Assembly (NCBI RefSeq): GCF_900143085.1 | Contig: NZ_FRCZ01000001.1 | Coordinates: 744,001-808,000, forward strand | Origin: Gracilibacillus kekensis | GTDB taxonomy: Bacteria; Bacillota; Bacilli; Bacillales; Amphibacillaceae | DNA: 64,000 bases | Direction of reading: 5' to 3' | Part shown: piece after piece, positions 27,845 to 36,148 of the stretch | Position numbering within the stretch: position 1 is the stretch's first letter | Layout of the letters: each line of letters begins with the position of its first letter | Notes under the pieces: generated by a model | Database searches by the model: none | Seen by the model: only the letters and a program-made list of their open reading frames with translations | What the model was told of the DNA's origin: nothing | Position numbers and translations under genes: made by a program

Positions 27845-27890
27845 ATCCTCTGTATAAGAAATGAACTATTCGTTACTGTGTAGCCCCACC
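27821..27890. repeat. Cassette spacer block, copy 3 (short)
   Basis: TATAGGGCTTACAGG at the left and TAGCCCCACC at the right repeat the short block at 23960-24034. It separates cassette B's pre-toxin fragment from the terminator of cassette C. Confidence 0.7.
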
Positions 27891-27903
27891 CCACAAAAAA
27901 AGA

Positions 27904-27935
27904 AACCTTGAGAGGCATTTTAGCCAATCAAGGTT
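27904..27935 (-). terminator. Cassette C terminator (shared cassette type)
   Basis: AACCTTGATTGGC and GCC...CAAGGTT hairpin, TCTTTTTTT after it on the minus strand. Confidence 0.9.
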
Positions 27936-27946
27936 TTTAAATACAT

Positions 27947-28468
27947 TTATAACTTTTTTATAATTCTTAAAGACTTAAAAGAACTTTCATCATTTACCTT
28001 TGATACATAAATCTGTGGACTCTCCACGTTTAACATATCAAAAACTTCTCCACTCATAAAATCAATATATTTTTTTAATTCTTGTACTAGATTTTCCATA
28101 TGACTACTATCTATAGAGTCCTTAAGAAATGTTGCAATAATATAACCATGATTTCCTTCAACTTTTCTTCCTATATATGCTTGATAATCAAAAGCTGCTA
28201 TTTCAAAGTCTGAAGGCAAAGTGTAAAGAGATAGTGAAGTAAGACTTTCGTTATTTTTTAATGAATTTATCAACTTTTTTTCTGTTCGTTTTAATTTAGT
28301 TACCTTTCCCGAAGTGAATGAGTCCCCTACTACCCCTAGATAGTTTGCTTCTAACCCAAATTCAGTCAGCATACTTTTAGTTGCTCTATAAAATTCTAGC
28401 CATTCATTCAAGCCATCTTTTTTAATTGTTCCGTATAAAACAACCGTTCTAGTCATAAATTCTGACAT
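27947..28468 (-). CDS. Putative immunity protein, cassette C
   Basis: 173 residues without a family I recognise; alternating strands and helices, no membrane segment or signal. The N-terminus RTVVLYGTIKKDGLNEWLEFY and the middle SDFEIAAFDYQAYIGRKVEG resemble soluble immunity proteins in general only. It starts 12 bases after the toxin tip of cassette C and ends before the shared terminator. Confidence 0.7.
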   Translation of the reverse strand: MSEFMTRTVVLYGTIKKDGLNEWLEFYRATKSMLTEFGLEANYLGVVGDSFTSGKVTKLKRTEKKLINSLKNNESLTSLSLYTLPSDFEIAAFDYQAYIGRKVEGNHGYIIATFLKDSIDSSHMENLVQELKKYIDFMSGEVFDMLNVESPQIYVSKVNDESSFKSLRIIKKL

Positions 28469-28480
28469 TAAATCACCTAC

Positions 28481-29032
28481 TTATTTAATTCTTAGAATAT
28501 TGATATTACCTGCTCTATCTCCCAATAATCGCTGAGTATCTTGCATTCGGTTTATTAAAGCATTAACATCGTCTGTTTTACTTGGCACTTCATATTGGTC
28601 TATTTTACCATCTTTCCTTACAGCCATAATATCAGGTCGTCTATTAGGTTTTACCCCTGGTATCTCATTTGAAATACCTTTATTTAAATAAACTTTAGAT
28701 ATATTATCACTCTTTGCTAATTCATTTGCTTTATCCACCATTGTTTCCCAATGTCCAGCAGTTTTATTTATATGTGGCTTACTTGGATAAACAACTTTAG
28801 AATTATCTATACCCTTACTCCTTGTGCTCTTACTGATATCCGCTACTTTCGATCCGTATTTTATCCCGTTACCCACGTAGCCTACAACAGGAACAGCTGC
28901 TAATGCGGATAACCCTGCATTTTTATAATCTCCCTCTACCGCATAATACAAGGCATTCGCAGAGTCCGCAATAATACCGATTCCCGGAACCAGTCCTGCT
29001 GCATCTAGTGTACCATGAATAATGTCACTGAT
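28481..29032 (-). pseudogene. Orphan Rhs C-terminal cassette C: pre-toxin plus PD-(D/E)XK-like tip
   Basis: The frame is open from about 29032 (HGTLDAAGLVPGIGIIADSA) but has no start codon with a ribosome binding site; it starts at the same pre-toxin point where homology to the other cassettes begins. After SKSTRSKG the tip reads HINKTAGHWETMVDKANELA, then RRPDIMAVRKDGKIDQYEVP-SKTD. The D...E-x-P-S-K order is what restriction-endonuclease-fold toxins show, so a DNase tip is inferred. It is a promoterless cassette, silent unless recombined. Confidence 0.75.
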
Positions 29033-29042
29033 CCGGGTGCTA

Positions 29043-29375
29043 GGATTACACTAATTGTAGCTTTTTAAACGAATAGCGCGTATTATACGATCGTCTCTAG
29101 TAAAAATACAACTTAAAATTAATAAGCCAAAGCAACAACAGAACACACTTTCACGTTACCCTATTGTTTATCGCCACGAGCTTTGTCATTCTCGTTAGTT
29201 TGTTACCAATTCCATGCCATAGCTACCCCTCCATGTAAATTGTCATCTCGCACCTTTCTCGATCTTATTCCGTTCCTCCAAGTATTAAAACGATACTCCT
29301 TGATGGTACAACCCCGTCATGACTTATTGATTCAAAAGTCATATTGTTTTTCACCATAAAGTTCTTATAGTAAAA
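29043..29375. repeat. Inter-cassette repeat, copy 1
   Basis: From TTTAAACGAATAGCG through the ATTGTTTATCGCCACGAG stretch to the TGATGGTACAACC region this is a diverged copy of 32500-32800, and in part of 35050-35200. In the second copy the repeat is the 5' flank of the serine recombinase gene. No open frame is shared between copies. Confidence 0.82.
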
Positions 29376-29376
29376 A

Positions 29377-29406
29377 AACCTTGAAAGGCATTTAGCCAAT
29401 CAAGGT
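29377..29406 (-). terminator. Cassette D terminator (shared cassette type)
   Basis: ACCTTGATTGGC pairs with GCCTTTCAAGGT, seven T follow on the minus strand. It sits between inter-cassette repeat 1 and the ankyrin immunity gene. Confidence 0.9.
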
Positions 29407-29421
29407 AAAGTAAACTATTTT

Positions 29422-29913
29422 TTATTTCCCTTTCAATATATTTATTAACCGCTCATTACCTACTTGCTTTGCAAAATCTAAAGGTGACCTTCCAGCATTA
29501 TTTTCATTTGAAATATCTGATTGATAATTCATAAGTAACTCGACCATTTCATAATTTTTACCTTTGCAATTAAATACAGCAGTCCACAATGCATTATTAC
29601 CATATTTGTCTTTTATGTTTATATCTATATCTCTTTGTAACAGCTCTTTTGCAACTTTTAAATCTTGATTTACACAAATAAGATGTAATGCTGTTTGACC
29701 ATCAACGTTTGTCATATTAATATCAATCCCTTTGTCCAAAAGAAAAGAAGCAATCTCAAAATTATTTCCTGAAATTGCGTAATGCAACAATCCAGAACCA
29801 TTACTACTTTTTTTATTCACTAACTTAATATCAAAACTGTCCTTAAATTTTTCTAGGTCACCAAATTTAGCTAAAGTAAAAATATCTGCATTCTCTGTTG
29901 GCATATTATTCAA
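29422..29913 (-). CDS. Ankyrin-repeat immunity protein, cassette D
   Basis: 163 residues with about four ankyrin repeats: GSGLLHYAISGNNFEIASFL, DGQTALHLICVNQDLKVAKE, YGNNALWTAVFNCKGKNYEM and AGRSPLDFAKQVGNERLINI. Ankyrin proteins are a known immunity type for HNH-like polymorphic toxins. It begins 11 bases after a GH-E nuclease tip. It is cytoplasmic and presumably binds and masks the nuclease. Confidence 0.87.
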   Translation of the reverse strand: MNNMPTENADIFTLAKFGDLEKFKDSFDIKLVNKKSSNGSGLLHYAISGNNFEIASFLLDKGIDINMTNVDGQTALHLICVNQDLKVAKELLQRDIDINIKDKYGNNALWTAVFNCKGKNYEMVELLMNYQSDISNENNAGRSPLDFAKQVGNERLINILKGK

Positions 29914-29924
29914 CTCCCACTTTA

Positions 29925-30262
29925 TTATTCATATTTATGACTTCTGTTTGCAGAGGGACTTTCTGGTCTATAATTTTTAGGATTTCTATACCAATCTAGA
30001 AACTCCTGTTTCGTTATTTCATCATTTAAATACTTTTTATGCCATTCACTATATTTGTTTTCAGGCGTATGTCCCATATCCCATTGTCCAGCTCTTGATT
30101 TACTATTATCCCATAACAACTCTTCCCCTGTGTTTGGATCGTATACTTTTCCCATCTATATCTTTAGCATCTTCCCAAACTTTGTCAGCCTGACCATCTT
30201 CATATTTGGGTCTGTTTTTAGGGTTGGAGTATGGCTTAGATTTTACCGTACCCTATGTTGTA
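29925..30262 (-). pseudogene. Orphan toxin tip of cassette D: GH-E type HNH nuclease, frameshifted
   Basis: The intact 76-codon end carries AGQWDMGHTPENKYSEWHKK and EFLDWYRNPKNYRPESPSAN, the GH-E family nuclease signature. The upstream part (KPYSNPKNRPKYEDGQADKV, WEDAKDIDGK) is in another frame; the switch falls at GATGGGAAAAGT, where one base fewer would restore I-D-G-K-V-Y. The pre-toxin segment is missing; only a G-T-V junction motif as in cassette F remains. A short remnant, inactive as it stands. Confidence 0.82.
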
Positions 30263-30306
30263 ATCTTAAAAGCTAAAAATAAAAAAGTCATCCATTTAAA
30301 ACCTTA

Positions 30307-31542
30307 TTAAACTACTTCTTTTTCTTGCACTATCGGTAATTTATAGGCTGTTTTATGCTTCATCATGCCATAAATAAGGTTTACAAGCCTTCTCATAATG
30401 CACACCAATGCTTGCCCTTTTGTTTTGCCTTCTTTCAGTTTTCGTTGGTAGTAAGCATGGAATACTGCGTTCCTTGGCAGTTTACTCCCTTTTGCCACTT
30501 GTACTTGTTGTACTGCCAAGTTGTAAAATAAAGCGTGTAGCGCCCGATTGCCCTGTTTGCTTTTTTGTTCCTTACCTTTCCCACCAGAGCCAAAATAAAC
30601 AGGCGCAATCCCCGCGAATCGTGCTAATTTGTTGGCATTCGGAAAACGTCTAACGTCACCTATTTCCGCAATTAAAGCGGAAGCTGTCACAAGGTCAATA
30701 CCTGGCATGGAGTCTAGTTGAAAGTCTAGTAAACTCATTAACTCTTTTAATTCTCTTTCCACATAGTTCATTTCCTTCTTTTTAAACGCAATGTCTCGAA
30801 CGATGCTTCTTACTAGAAAGTCTCGCGTTTCTTGATGTTCTTTTGCTGTATGTCCATCTTCTTTCACTAGCCTCAATATGTCATTAGCCTTTTTTACCGA
30901 ACAAGTATTGTTGCTCACTTCTAATAAAAAAGTGGTCAACTGTTGTACACTCACACCTTCTAAGCAAGATGGTGAAGGGTACCTTTCCCAAAATGCTAGT
31001 GCTGTTTTTCCATCCACTTCTGAGAAAAACTTTTTATAGCTTGGGTAATGGTGGCTCAATTGAATATGCAGTTGGTTCTTCAAAGCACCTTGTGCCTTTA
31101 CTAATGCATTTCTTCTAGTAACCAATTGTTGTATCGACCAATATAAATCATGTGGTTTTGCATCCGGCAAGTGATTGAGTTTGTTAAACAATATTCGTGC
31201 CACACATTCCGCATCCCAGCTATCACTTTTTTGTACGGTTACATGACTTTTTCGTTCAGCATAAGAAAGAGCTGGGTTAACCTCTTTTACAACTTGTCCA
31301 TGGTCCGTTAGATATTGTGCCAGTGCTCGACCGTAACCACCCACATCTTCTAAACCAAATACGGGTGTCAATCCATCATCTATAAGTTTATCAATGTCCA
31401 GTAAAAACGTGGAGAAGGCAGACGATTTATTTTCAAACTTTATTTCCCCTAGCTTCTCTTGCCAACAATTAATAATCACTGCCACATGGTGCTGTTTATG
31501 CAAGTCAACACCTACATACAAGTATTTCTGTTTTTCATGCAT
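30307..31542 (-). CDS. IS110-family transposase (DEDD)
   Basis: 411 residues. The N-terminal DEDD RuvC-like domain has YVGVDLHKQHHVAVI, PVFGLEDVGGYGRAL and SDSWDAECVARIL. The C-terminal transposase_20 domain has LDSMPGIDLVTASALIAEIG and the catalytic-serine region FAGIAPVYFGSGGKGKEQKS. Full length and intact. IS110 elements have no terminal inverted repeats and are guided by an element-encoded bridge RNA. A remnant of a related copy lies at 36149-36284. Confidence 0.95.
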   Translation of the reverse strand: MHEKQKYLYVGVDLHKQHHVAVIINCWQEKLGEIKFENKSSAFSTFLLDIDKLIDDGLTPVFGLEDVGGYGRALAQYLTDHGQVVKEVNPALSYAERKSHVTVQKSDSWDAECVARILFNKLNHLPDAKPHDLYWSIQQLVTRRNALVKAQGALKNQLHIQLSHHYPSYKKFFSEVDGKTALAFWERYPSPSCLEGVSVQQLTTFLLEVSNNTCSVKKANDILRLVKEDGHTAKEHQETRDFLVRSIVRDIAFKKKEMNYVERELKELMSLLDFQLDSMPGIDLVTASALIAEIGDVRRFPNANKLARFAGIAPVYFGSGGKGKEQKSKQGNRALHALFYNLAVQQVQVAKGSKLPRNAVFHAYYQRKLKEGKTKGQALVCIMRRLVNLIYGMMKHKTAYKLPIVQEKEVV

Positions 31543-31680
31543 TTTCTCATCCCCTATTCAATTAAATGAAAATGCCGGCAACCTTAGTTCGAGCGTTCAC
31601 CATCCGGTGCGCATTGGTACGAAAGCCTATCCATTTTCAACCTTACAGAAGAACTTATAAGAAAATGAGTCCCTTTTTTA
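31543..31680 (-). ncRNA. Candidate IS110 bridge-RNA region
   Basis: The non-coding end before the transposase start contains hairpin-forming sequence: GCGCACC-GGAT-GGTG with closing GCG/CGC (31593-31612), and GCCGGC nearby. Non-coding ends of IS110 elements encode the bridge RNA with target- and donor-binding loops. Structure and boundaries were not computed. Confidence 0.4.
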
Positions 31681-31694
31681 AGTAACCTTTTAAA

Positions 31695-32468
31695 TTATTG
31701 CTTCATGTTTGCCTTTGCTTTTATATGTCCGTATGTATAAATTCCTTGATAAAAACTTTCTCGGTCTAAAATGCGTTTCACTTGCACTTTCGTAAATGCT
31801 TTACCTTGTGTTGTTTGATAGCCTTCATCATTCAATGCTTCTGCCAACCTAGACAGTGACCAATTCTTATGAAAGTGTTTAAGTTCAAACAACCGTTTCA
31901 CAACTTCTGCATGACCGTTATGTATCTTGAGTTCCTTTTCACCCTTTTGTTTTGTATAACCAAATGTTGCCCTTCCTCCTGCGTATCCACCTTCCTTTGC
32001 CTTTTTATTTCTCCCTTTCGTTAGTTTTAAAGCAATTTCAAGCCTTTGATATTGGTCTAATAATTCCATCAAGCCGTTGACCAAAAAGTCGTTAGGGTCT
32101 TTCTTATGGATACTGTAAAAGGGTTGTTCAATACTTTTAATGTCACAACCATATTTTTTCAACTCTCGTTGTATCAGCACCTTCACAATATCTGACCGCC
32201 ATAATCGGCTTGTGTTGAGCACTACCACATAATTAATTTGGACAGAAGAAAGGTGAGCCAACATTTCCTGTAAGCCCACCCTATCTATTTCCAATGCTTC
32301 TTCATTCAGTTTGGCGCCACTAATTCCTTCGTCTCTAAAAATATGTATCAAGTTAAAACCCTGTTCTTCACAGTATGCTTTAATTTCATCTTCTTGATAT
32401 TTCAAGCTGTATCCATCTCTAGCTTGCCCTTGAATCGAGACTCGTATATACCCAACAACGTTCAACAT
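31695..32468 (-). CDS. Serine recombinase (resolvase/invertase family)
   Basis: 257 residues. The catalytic domain starts VGYIRVSIQGQARDGYSLKY with nucleophile S11 and arginines R9 and R65 or nearby; VVVLNTSRLWRSD is the conserved second motif. A recombinase domain follows (about 160-250, GRATFGYTKQKGEKEL, LAEALNDEGYQTTQGKAFTK). It lacks the zinc-ribbon and coiled-coil of phage integrases. It is placed between cassettes D and E; its 5' flank is the inter-cassette repeat also found at two other cassette borders, and a small gene remnant sits at 34996-35050. Confidence 0.9.
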   Translation of the reverse strand: MLNVVGYIRVSIQGQARDGYSLKYQEDEIKAYCEEQGFNLIHIFRDEGISGAKLNEEALEIDRVGLQEMLAHLSSVQINYVVVLNTSRLWRSDIVKVLIQRELKKYGCDIKSIEQPFYSIHKKDPNDFLVNGLMELLDQYQRLEIALKLTKGRNKKAKEGGYAGGRATFGYTKQKGEKELKIHNGHAEVVKRLFELKHFHKNWSLSRLAEALNDEGYQTTQGKAFTKVQVKRILDRESFYQGIYTYGHIKAKANMKQ

Positions 32469-32499
32469 TTCACCCTCCCGTTACATAAATTGTAATTTT

Positions 32500-33010
32500 C
32501 GTAACGCTTTTTAGACGAATAGCGAGTATTATACGACCGTCTCTTGTTAAAATACAACCCAAAATTTATGAGCCAAAGTCAATAAAAAACACTTTTACAC
32601 GTTACCCATTGTTTATCGCCACGAGCATGTACGATCTCGTTAGTTTGTTAGTTACTCCATGTCATAACTACCCCTGCCATGTAAAATGTCATCTCGCCTA
32701 TTTCTCGTTCTTGTCAGCTATTCCAAGTATTAACTTGATACTCCATGACGGTACAACCATCATGAGTTATGAATTTCAGAGAAAATATCATTCATGTTGT
32801 CCTATTCATAAATTCTTTATCTCTTTTTTGTTCACTTGCCTTATGTATCAGTGTATTTCCGCCTTTACCACTACGATCTTTGTCATTCTCGTGTGCAAAT
32901 ATAAATCGAGTAGTAAGTGTGGTTCTTTTATTTAATTGTCACTGTAACCAATCTCATATATCAGTCAACCATCATGAGCTTTTGATTCAAAATTAGTATA
33001 TTTTAATTCC
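32500..33010. repeat. Inter-cassette repeat, copy 2 (longest)
   Basis: Directly upstream of the recombinase gene. It shares GACGAATAGCGAGTATTATA, CCATTGTTTATCGCCACGAG and CTCCATGACGGTACAACC with copy 1, and the CGACCGTCT..TTATCGCCACGA stretch with copy 3. A second, partial internal repeat (CACTACGATCTTTGTCATTC) occurs near 32870. The open frames seen here are not conserved in the other copies. Confidence 0.82.
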
Positions 33011-33020
33011 TCTGTTCAAA

Positions 33021-33053
33021 AAACCTCGAAAGGCTATAAAGCCAATCAAGGTT
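33021..33053 (-). terminator. Cassette E terminator (shared cassette type)
   Basis: AACCTTGATTGGC and GCCTTTCGAGGTT hairpin with TTTTTTG following on the minus strand; two bases differ from the other copies but are compensated in part. Confidence 0.87.
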
Positions 33054-33059
33054 TCAATC

Positions 33060-33482
33060 CTAATTTTTATTCCACTTATCGCTACCCATTATCCTATCGA
33101 TAATATGTTCTGCTTCCCAAACTGCAGCAACTTCTAATCCCTTACACTCTTGTTCAGTCGATTTACGGTCTTGACCTTTATGGTAAATTGAATATTTCCC
33201 AGTGATGGGGTCTTTAATGTAATAAGGGGGTGGCCATTCTTCCTCTTCATTATTAAATGGTCGATTATCTACAATTGGCCATTTCCCCGACTTCAAAACA
33301 TCATCATATACCCCAACAATAAATTGGTATTCTTCCTGTTGTGGTAAATCATCTACATCTACCCCGATATGCTTATATATCCCGATAGACGCATCCCTAT
33401 ATCTTCTTCCAAATGCATACTTACTGTTTGGTAAAGGGATTGCAAAAACATCACCGATTTTTACCCTATTTCTTTTAGTCAT
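33060..33482 (-). CDS. Imm26-family immunity protein, cassette E
   Basis: About 140 residues with the Imm26 pattern: RVKIGDVFAIPLPNSKYAFG near the start, DASIGIYKHIG, and a later EYQFIVGVYDDVLKSGKWP. The start at 33482 is set by AAGGAG and lies two bases past the toxin stop codon, so toxin and immunity are translationally close. Imm26 proteins partner nuclease toxins. Confidence 0.85.
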   Translation of the reverse strand: MTKRNRVKIGDVFAIPLPNSKYAFGRRYRDASIGIYKHIGVDVDDLPQQEEYQFIVGVYDDVLKSGKWPIVDNRPFNNEEEEWPPPYYIKDPITGKYSIYHKGQDRKSTEQECKGLEVAAVWEAEHIIDRIMGSDKWNKN

Positions 33483-33483
33483 T

Positions 33484-34614
33484 TTACCACTCCTTATTCG
33501 CTGCATCTATATACTTTTGTTTATTAGGGTTACTATCTGATATTCCATTAATTTTATTACCAGAAGTACCACGAGTCGATTTTGCACCACCATTGAGGTC
33601 AATAAGTTGCTGTTCTCTTCCACGGATAGCATCTTTATTTGTTGAAGATTTGTCACGTATTGCTGGCCCAAACCCTTCTTTATTCATATGGTGATTAGCA
33701 TCTCGCTTTGCGATATTTTCTAAAGGAGTTCCTGTACCACTTGTTCTACCAGTGTATACTTCTCCAGTTTTTGGATTAGTTTTTGTATATGTCTGATAAG
33801 TTTTTTCTGTACCCTTACTCCTTGTGGTCTTACTGATATCCGCTACTTTCGATCCGTACTTTATCCCATTTCCAACGTATCCTACGATGGGAACAGCTGC
33901 TAATGCGGATAACCCTGCATTTTTATAATCTCCCTCTACCGCATAGTATAAGGCATTCGCTGAGTCCGCAATAATACCGATTCCCGGAACCAGTCCTGCT
34001 GCATCTAGTGAACCATGGATAATGTCACTGACCTGGACTTTTTGTACCTTTTCTTTCACCCATGACGTCATTTTACCAAACAGAGAGGAAGAGGAATCCT
34101 TGGTATTCTTCGATGGTATCGATGGTTGCGAAACGGTTGGGATGGCGTGATGACCATAACCCGCTCGTATAGAACCGACGACATCCTGTGTCTGCATTGC
34201 GCCTGGCTTGGTCACTTCTCGCATGTAGCTTTTATGCGAAGTAGTAGTCTCCGTGAACAATGTCCTGAGTTCGCCCGGTACTGTACCACTTTCAGCTAGG
34301 ATTTTCTCGAAATTAGCCTCCATCATGTCTTCTACTGTGATGATGGTTTCGTAACCTGTGCGAGTCGTTCGATGGTATTCGTGATCTTCAAACGTACCAC
34401 TTTGCTCCGTATAATCGCCACTTGGCCACCATCTGTCCCAGATATGTTCTGCCCTATAATACCATGTTTCTTCTCTTACTTCATCCCACGTAATAATCTT
34501 TTCTTTAGTGGTTGTCCTTTCATGGTAATGTTCCATTCGTGTATCTGTATCATAATTTTGATAGTGATACTCCCAACCTGCAACACGGTGTACGCCAGCT
34601 CCTCTTTCTTCCAT
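33484..34614 (-). CDS. Orphan Rhs C-terminal cassette E: pre-toxin region plus GIY-YIG-like tip
   Basis: 376 codons from a weak internal ATG. It includes the variable linker after the core (WEYHYQNYDTDTRMEHYHER), the shared pre-toxin region (EANFEKILAESGTVPGELRT to SKTTRSKG), and a unique tip of about 105 residues: YTKTNPKTGEVYTGRTSGTG, RDANHHMNKEGFGPAI, IRGREQQLIDLNGG. The order VYTGR..R..H..REQ is suggestive of a GIY-YIG-like nuclease, inference only. The Rhs core fragment upstream is out of frame. Confidence 0.77.
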   Translation of the reverse strand: MEERGAGVHRVAGWEYHYQNYDTDTRMEHYHERTTTKEKIITWDEVREETWYYRAEHIWDRWWPSGDYTEQSGTFEDHEYHRTTRTGYETIITVEDMMEANFEKILAESGTVPGELRTLFTETTTSHKSYMREVTKPGAMQTQDVVGSIRAGYGHHAIPTVSQPSIPSKNTKDSSSSLFGKMTSWVKEKVQKVQVSDIIHGSLDAAGLVPGIGIIADSANALYYAVEGDYKNAGLSALAAVPIVGYVGNGIKYGSKVADISKTTRSKGTEKTYQTYTKTNPKTGEVYTGRTSGTGTPLENIAKRDANHHMNKEGFGPAIRDKSSTNKDAIRGREQQLIDLNGGAKSTRGTSGNKINGISDSNPNKQKYIDAANKEW

Positions 34615-34619
34615 AAAAG

Positions 34620-34910
34620 TTTCTTTATCTAATACTTCTTGCGGAATCGACCCATCATGTTGGATCGGTTCTGCCGTTCTTCCCGTCGGATGGATCCCAA
34701 TACGTCATCGGATTGTTCATCACATACGCATAACGATGTTGAGATAAAGGCTGATCAATTGTACCTTGATACGTATCCTCTTGGAGGAAACGACCCACGG
34801 ATGCATCATAAAAGCGTGCTTGCATATCGATAAGGCCAGCATCCTGGTTGAATTCGTGGACATCCCGTCATATTGATGATACATCATCCCACCCGTGGTC
34901 TTCATACTTG
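34620..34910 (-). pseudogene. Rhs core fragment of cassette E, frameshifted and internally deleted
   Basis: Homologous to the end of the Rhs core (YHQYDGMST, the RFYDAS region, NNPM). Two lesions relative to the main gene: a repeated GGAT giving a four-base insertion near 34687-34695, and a deletion of about 130 bases near 34853 that removes the core part after GMST. Together they disconnect the core from the toxin tip. Confidence 0.8.
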
Positions 34911-34944
34911 TTCCATTCCATTTGCCTCTAAAGAAATCAGCGAT

Positions 34945-35050
34945 CTGTTTATGTTTGTAAAAGTTACGAAAAAATTTAAAGGGCAGGGAGAAAAAGATGA
35001 GCCAACATTTCAATTTCAAATGCTTTTTCATTCAGTTTGGTAATACTGAT
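34945..35050. repeat. Fragments of the XRE-flank block and of the serine recombinase gene
   Basis: 34945-34992 repeats the XRE-downstream block (GTAAAAGTTACGAAAAAATT, GGGCAGGGAGAAA). 34996-35050, read on the minus strand, encodes K-L-N-E-K-A-F-E-I-E and M-L-A-H-L, matching K-L-N-E-E-A-L-E-I-D and M-L-A-H-L of the recombinase with a six-codon deletion between. It is a remnant of a second recombinase copy. Confidence 0.75.
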
Positions 35051-35200
35051 TCATACGACCGTCTTTTGTAAAAATACAAACCATAATTTTTTAGCCAAGG
35101 TAGAATAAGAACGCCCTTTCAAGTTTACTCATTGTTTATCGCCACGAACTTTGTACGTTTGCTTACCATCATTGCTTTTAATTCAAACAGGAACTAATTA
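35050..35200. repeat. Inter-cassette repeat, copy 3 (short)
   Basis: Shares ACGACCGTCT, AAAATACAAACC and CATTGTTTATCGCCACGAAC with copies 1 and 2. It adjoins the recombinase remnant in the same order as the intact recombinase and copy 2. A weak hairpin with partial similarity to the shared cassette terminator follows at 35219-35252. Confidence 0.75.
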
Positions 35201-35264
35201 TTAACCCTAGAAAATAAAGAATCTCGAAAGTTTTAAACTTACCGAGGCTCTCTACTCAATACTT

Positions 35265-35708
35265 TTATCTTGGATTTAGTCCAACGTCTAAAATATAATC
35301 ATATAAATTTTCATACTTCGTTTCTTCAACTTTATTAATTTCATGGTTATAGAACATAACCCTTGAACTACAAACACCTTTTTCAATCGTAAACCCATAA
35401 TAATCACCCGCTTCAGTATCGGAAACAGCTAAAAAAGAATGTGTTTCCAAAAGACCAATTTGATTATTTAAGTTGACAATATACCAATCACCAATATCAT
35501 TTACTGAAAAAATATTTGTGAAAGCAAAATAGCCACCACCAAGCTCTTTTACAAAGATCTTATATTCATCGGGCAGGGAGAGTGATAACACTCTTTCAAC
35601 TTTCTCAATATGATTATCATTACATTTAGGTTCTGACTCTAATCCAAACCATATTGGTCTTTTGTTTCTTGCTTCATTAACAGTTAGAAGGAATTCCTTA
35701 TAGTTCAT
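35265..35708 (-). CDS. SMI1/KNR4 (SUKH-type) immunity protein, cassette F
   Basis: 147 residues with SUKH features: DNHIEKVERVLSLSLPDEYK near the start, VKELGGGYFAFTNIFSVN, then IGLLETHSFLAVSDTEAGDY and DYILDVGL at the end. SUKH proteins are a very widespread immunity family against nuclease toxins. It starts 21 bases after an LHH-type nuclease tip. Confidence 0.9.
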   Translation of the reverse strand: MNYKEFLLTVNEARNKRPIWFGLESEPKCNDNHIEKVERVLSLSLPDEYKIFVKELGGGYFAFTNIFSVNDIGDWYIVNLNNQIGLLETHSFLAVSDTEAGDYYGFTIEKGVCSSRVMFYNHEINKVEETKYENLYDYILDVGLNPR

Positions 35709-35729
35709 TCAAATCAACTCCAAAAAGGA

Positions 35730-36110
35730 TTATTTATCGTAGATCCATTCAGGTAACAAATCATCAGCACCTTGTTCCCTCGCTCTATACCACCAATGCA
35801 ATTGTCTATCTGATTGACGAATTTCAGGAGTAACACCTTGATTATATTTATTCTGGTGAAGCACAGAATTATTTCGATGTTGCGAAGGAATTATCTCATG
35901 CTTTGCTCCACCTGGCATTTGTCCTCCATGATGTAAATCTGGTTTATTAAGTTCTCTTGGAGAATGCCCCAATAAACCTTGCTTTAAATCATTAATTGTC
36001 CATGGACCTTTAATACTTACAGGAGCATCACCTGCATCATATCCTTTACCTGTCTGTAGGGTTGGAGATTTAACATTATTAACCGTACCCTTAGTTCTTT
36101 CTTAAATTAT
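35730..36110 (-). pseudogene. Orphan toxin tip of cassette F: LHH-type HNH/EndoVII nuclease
   Basis: The frame is open from the K-G-T-V junction near 36100: KGPWTINDLKQGLLGHSPRE, then LNKPDLHHGGQMPGGAKHEI with the L-H-H motif, PSQHRNNSVLHQNKYNQG and LHWWYRAREQGADDLLPEWI. No pre-toxin, core or start precedes it; only the short junction motif shared with the main gene (S-K-G) remains. It is a donor-only cassette. Confidence 0.85.
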
Positions 36111-36148
36111 ACATGAGATAAGGTGACAGATGAATATCACCGCCACCT

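Larger units (their letters stand above)
30307..31680 (-). mobile_element. IS110-family insertion sequence
   Basis: Transposase gene plus a non-coding end of about 140 bases on its 5' side. Exact ends cannot be set because IS110 elements lack terminal repeats. It sits directly upstream (in transcription sense) of the toxin tip of cassette D and is followed by the serine recombinase gene. Confidence 0.8.

Noticed and set aside
29020-29050. Possible T-box or other leader RNA start (GGGTGCTAGGATTAC) at the edge of cassette C
   Set aside because: No specifier stem, antiterminator bulge or downstream gene; it is simply the join between the pre-toxin fragment and the inter-cassette repeat.
32609-32996. 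Two plus-strand open frames in inter-cassette repeat 2
   Set aside because: Not conserved in repeat copies 1 and 3, no ribosome binding site, low-complexity hydrophobic residues.
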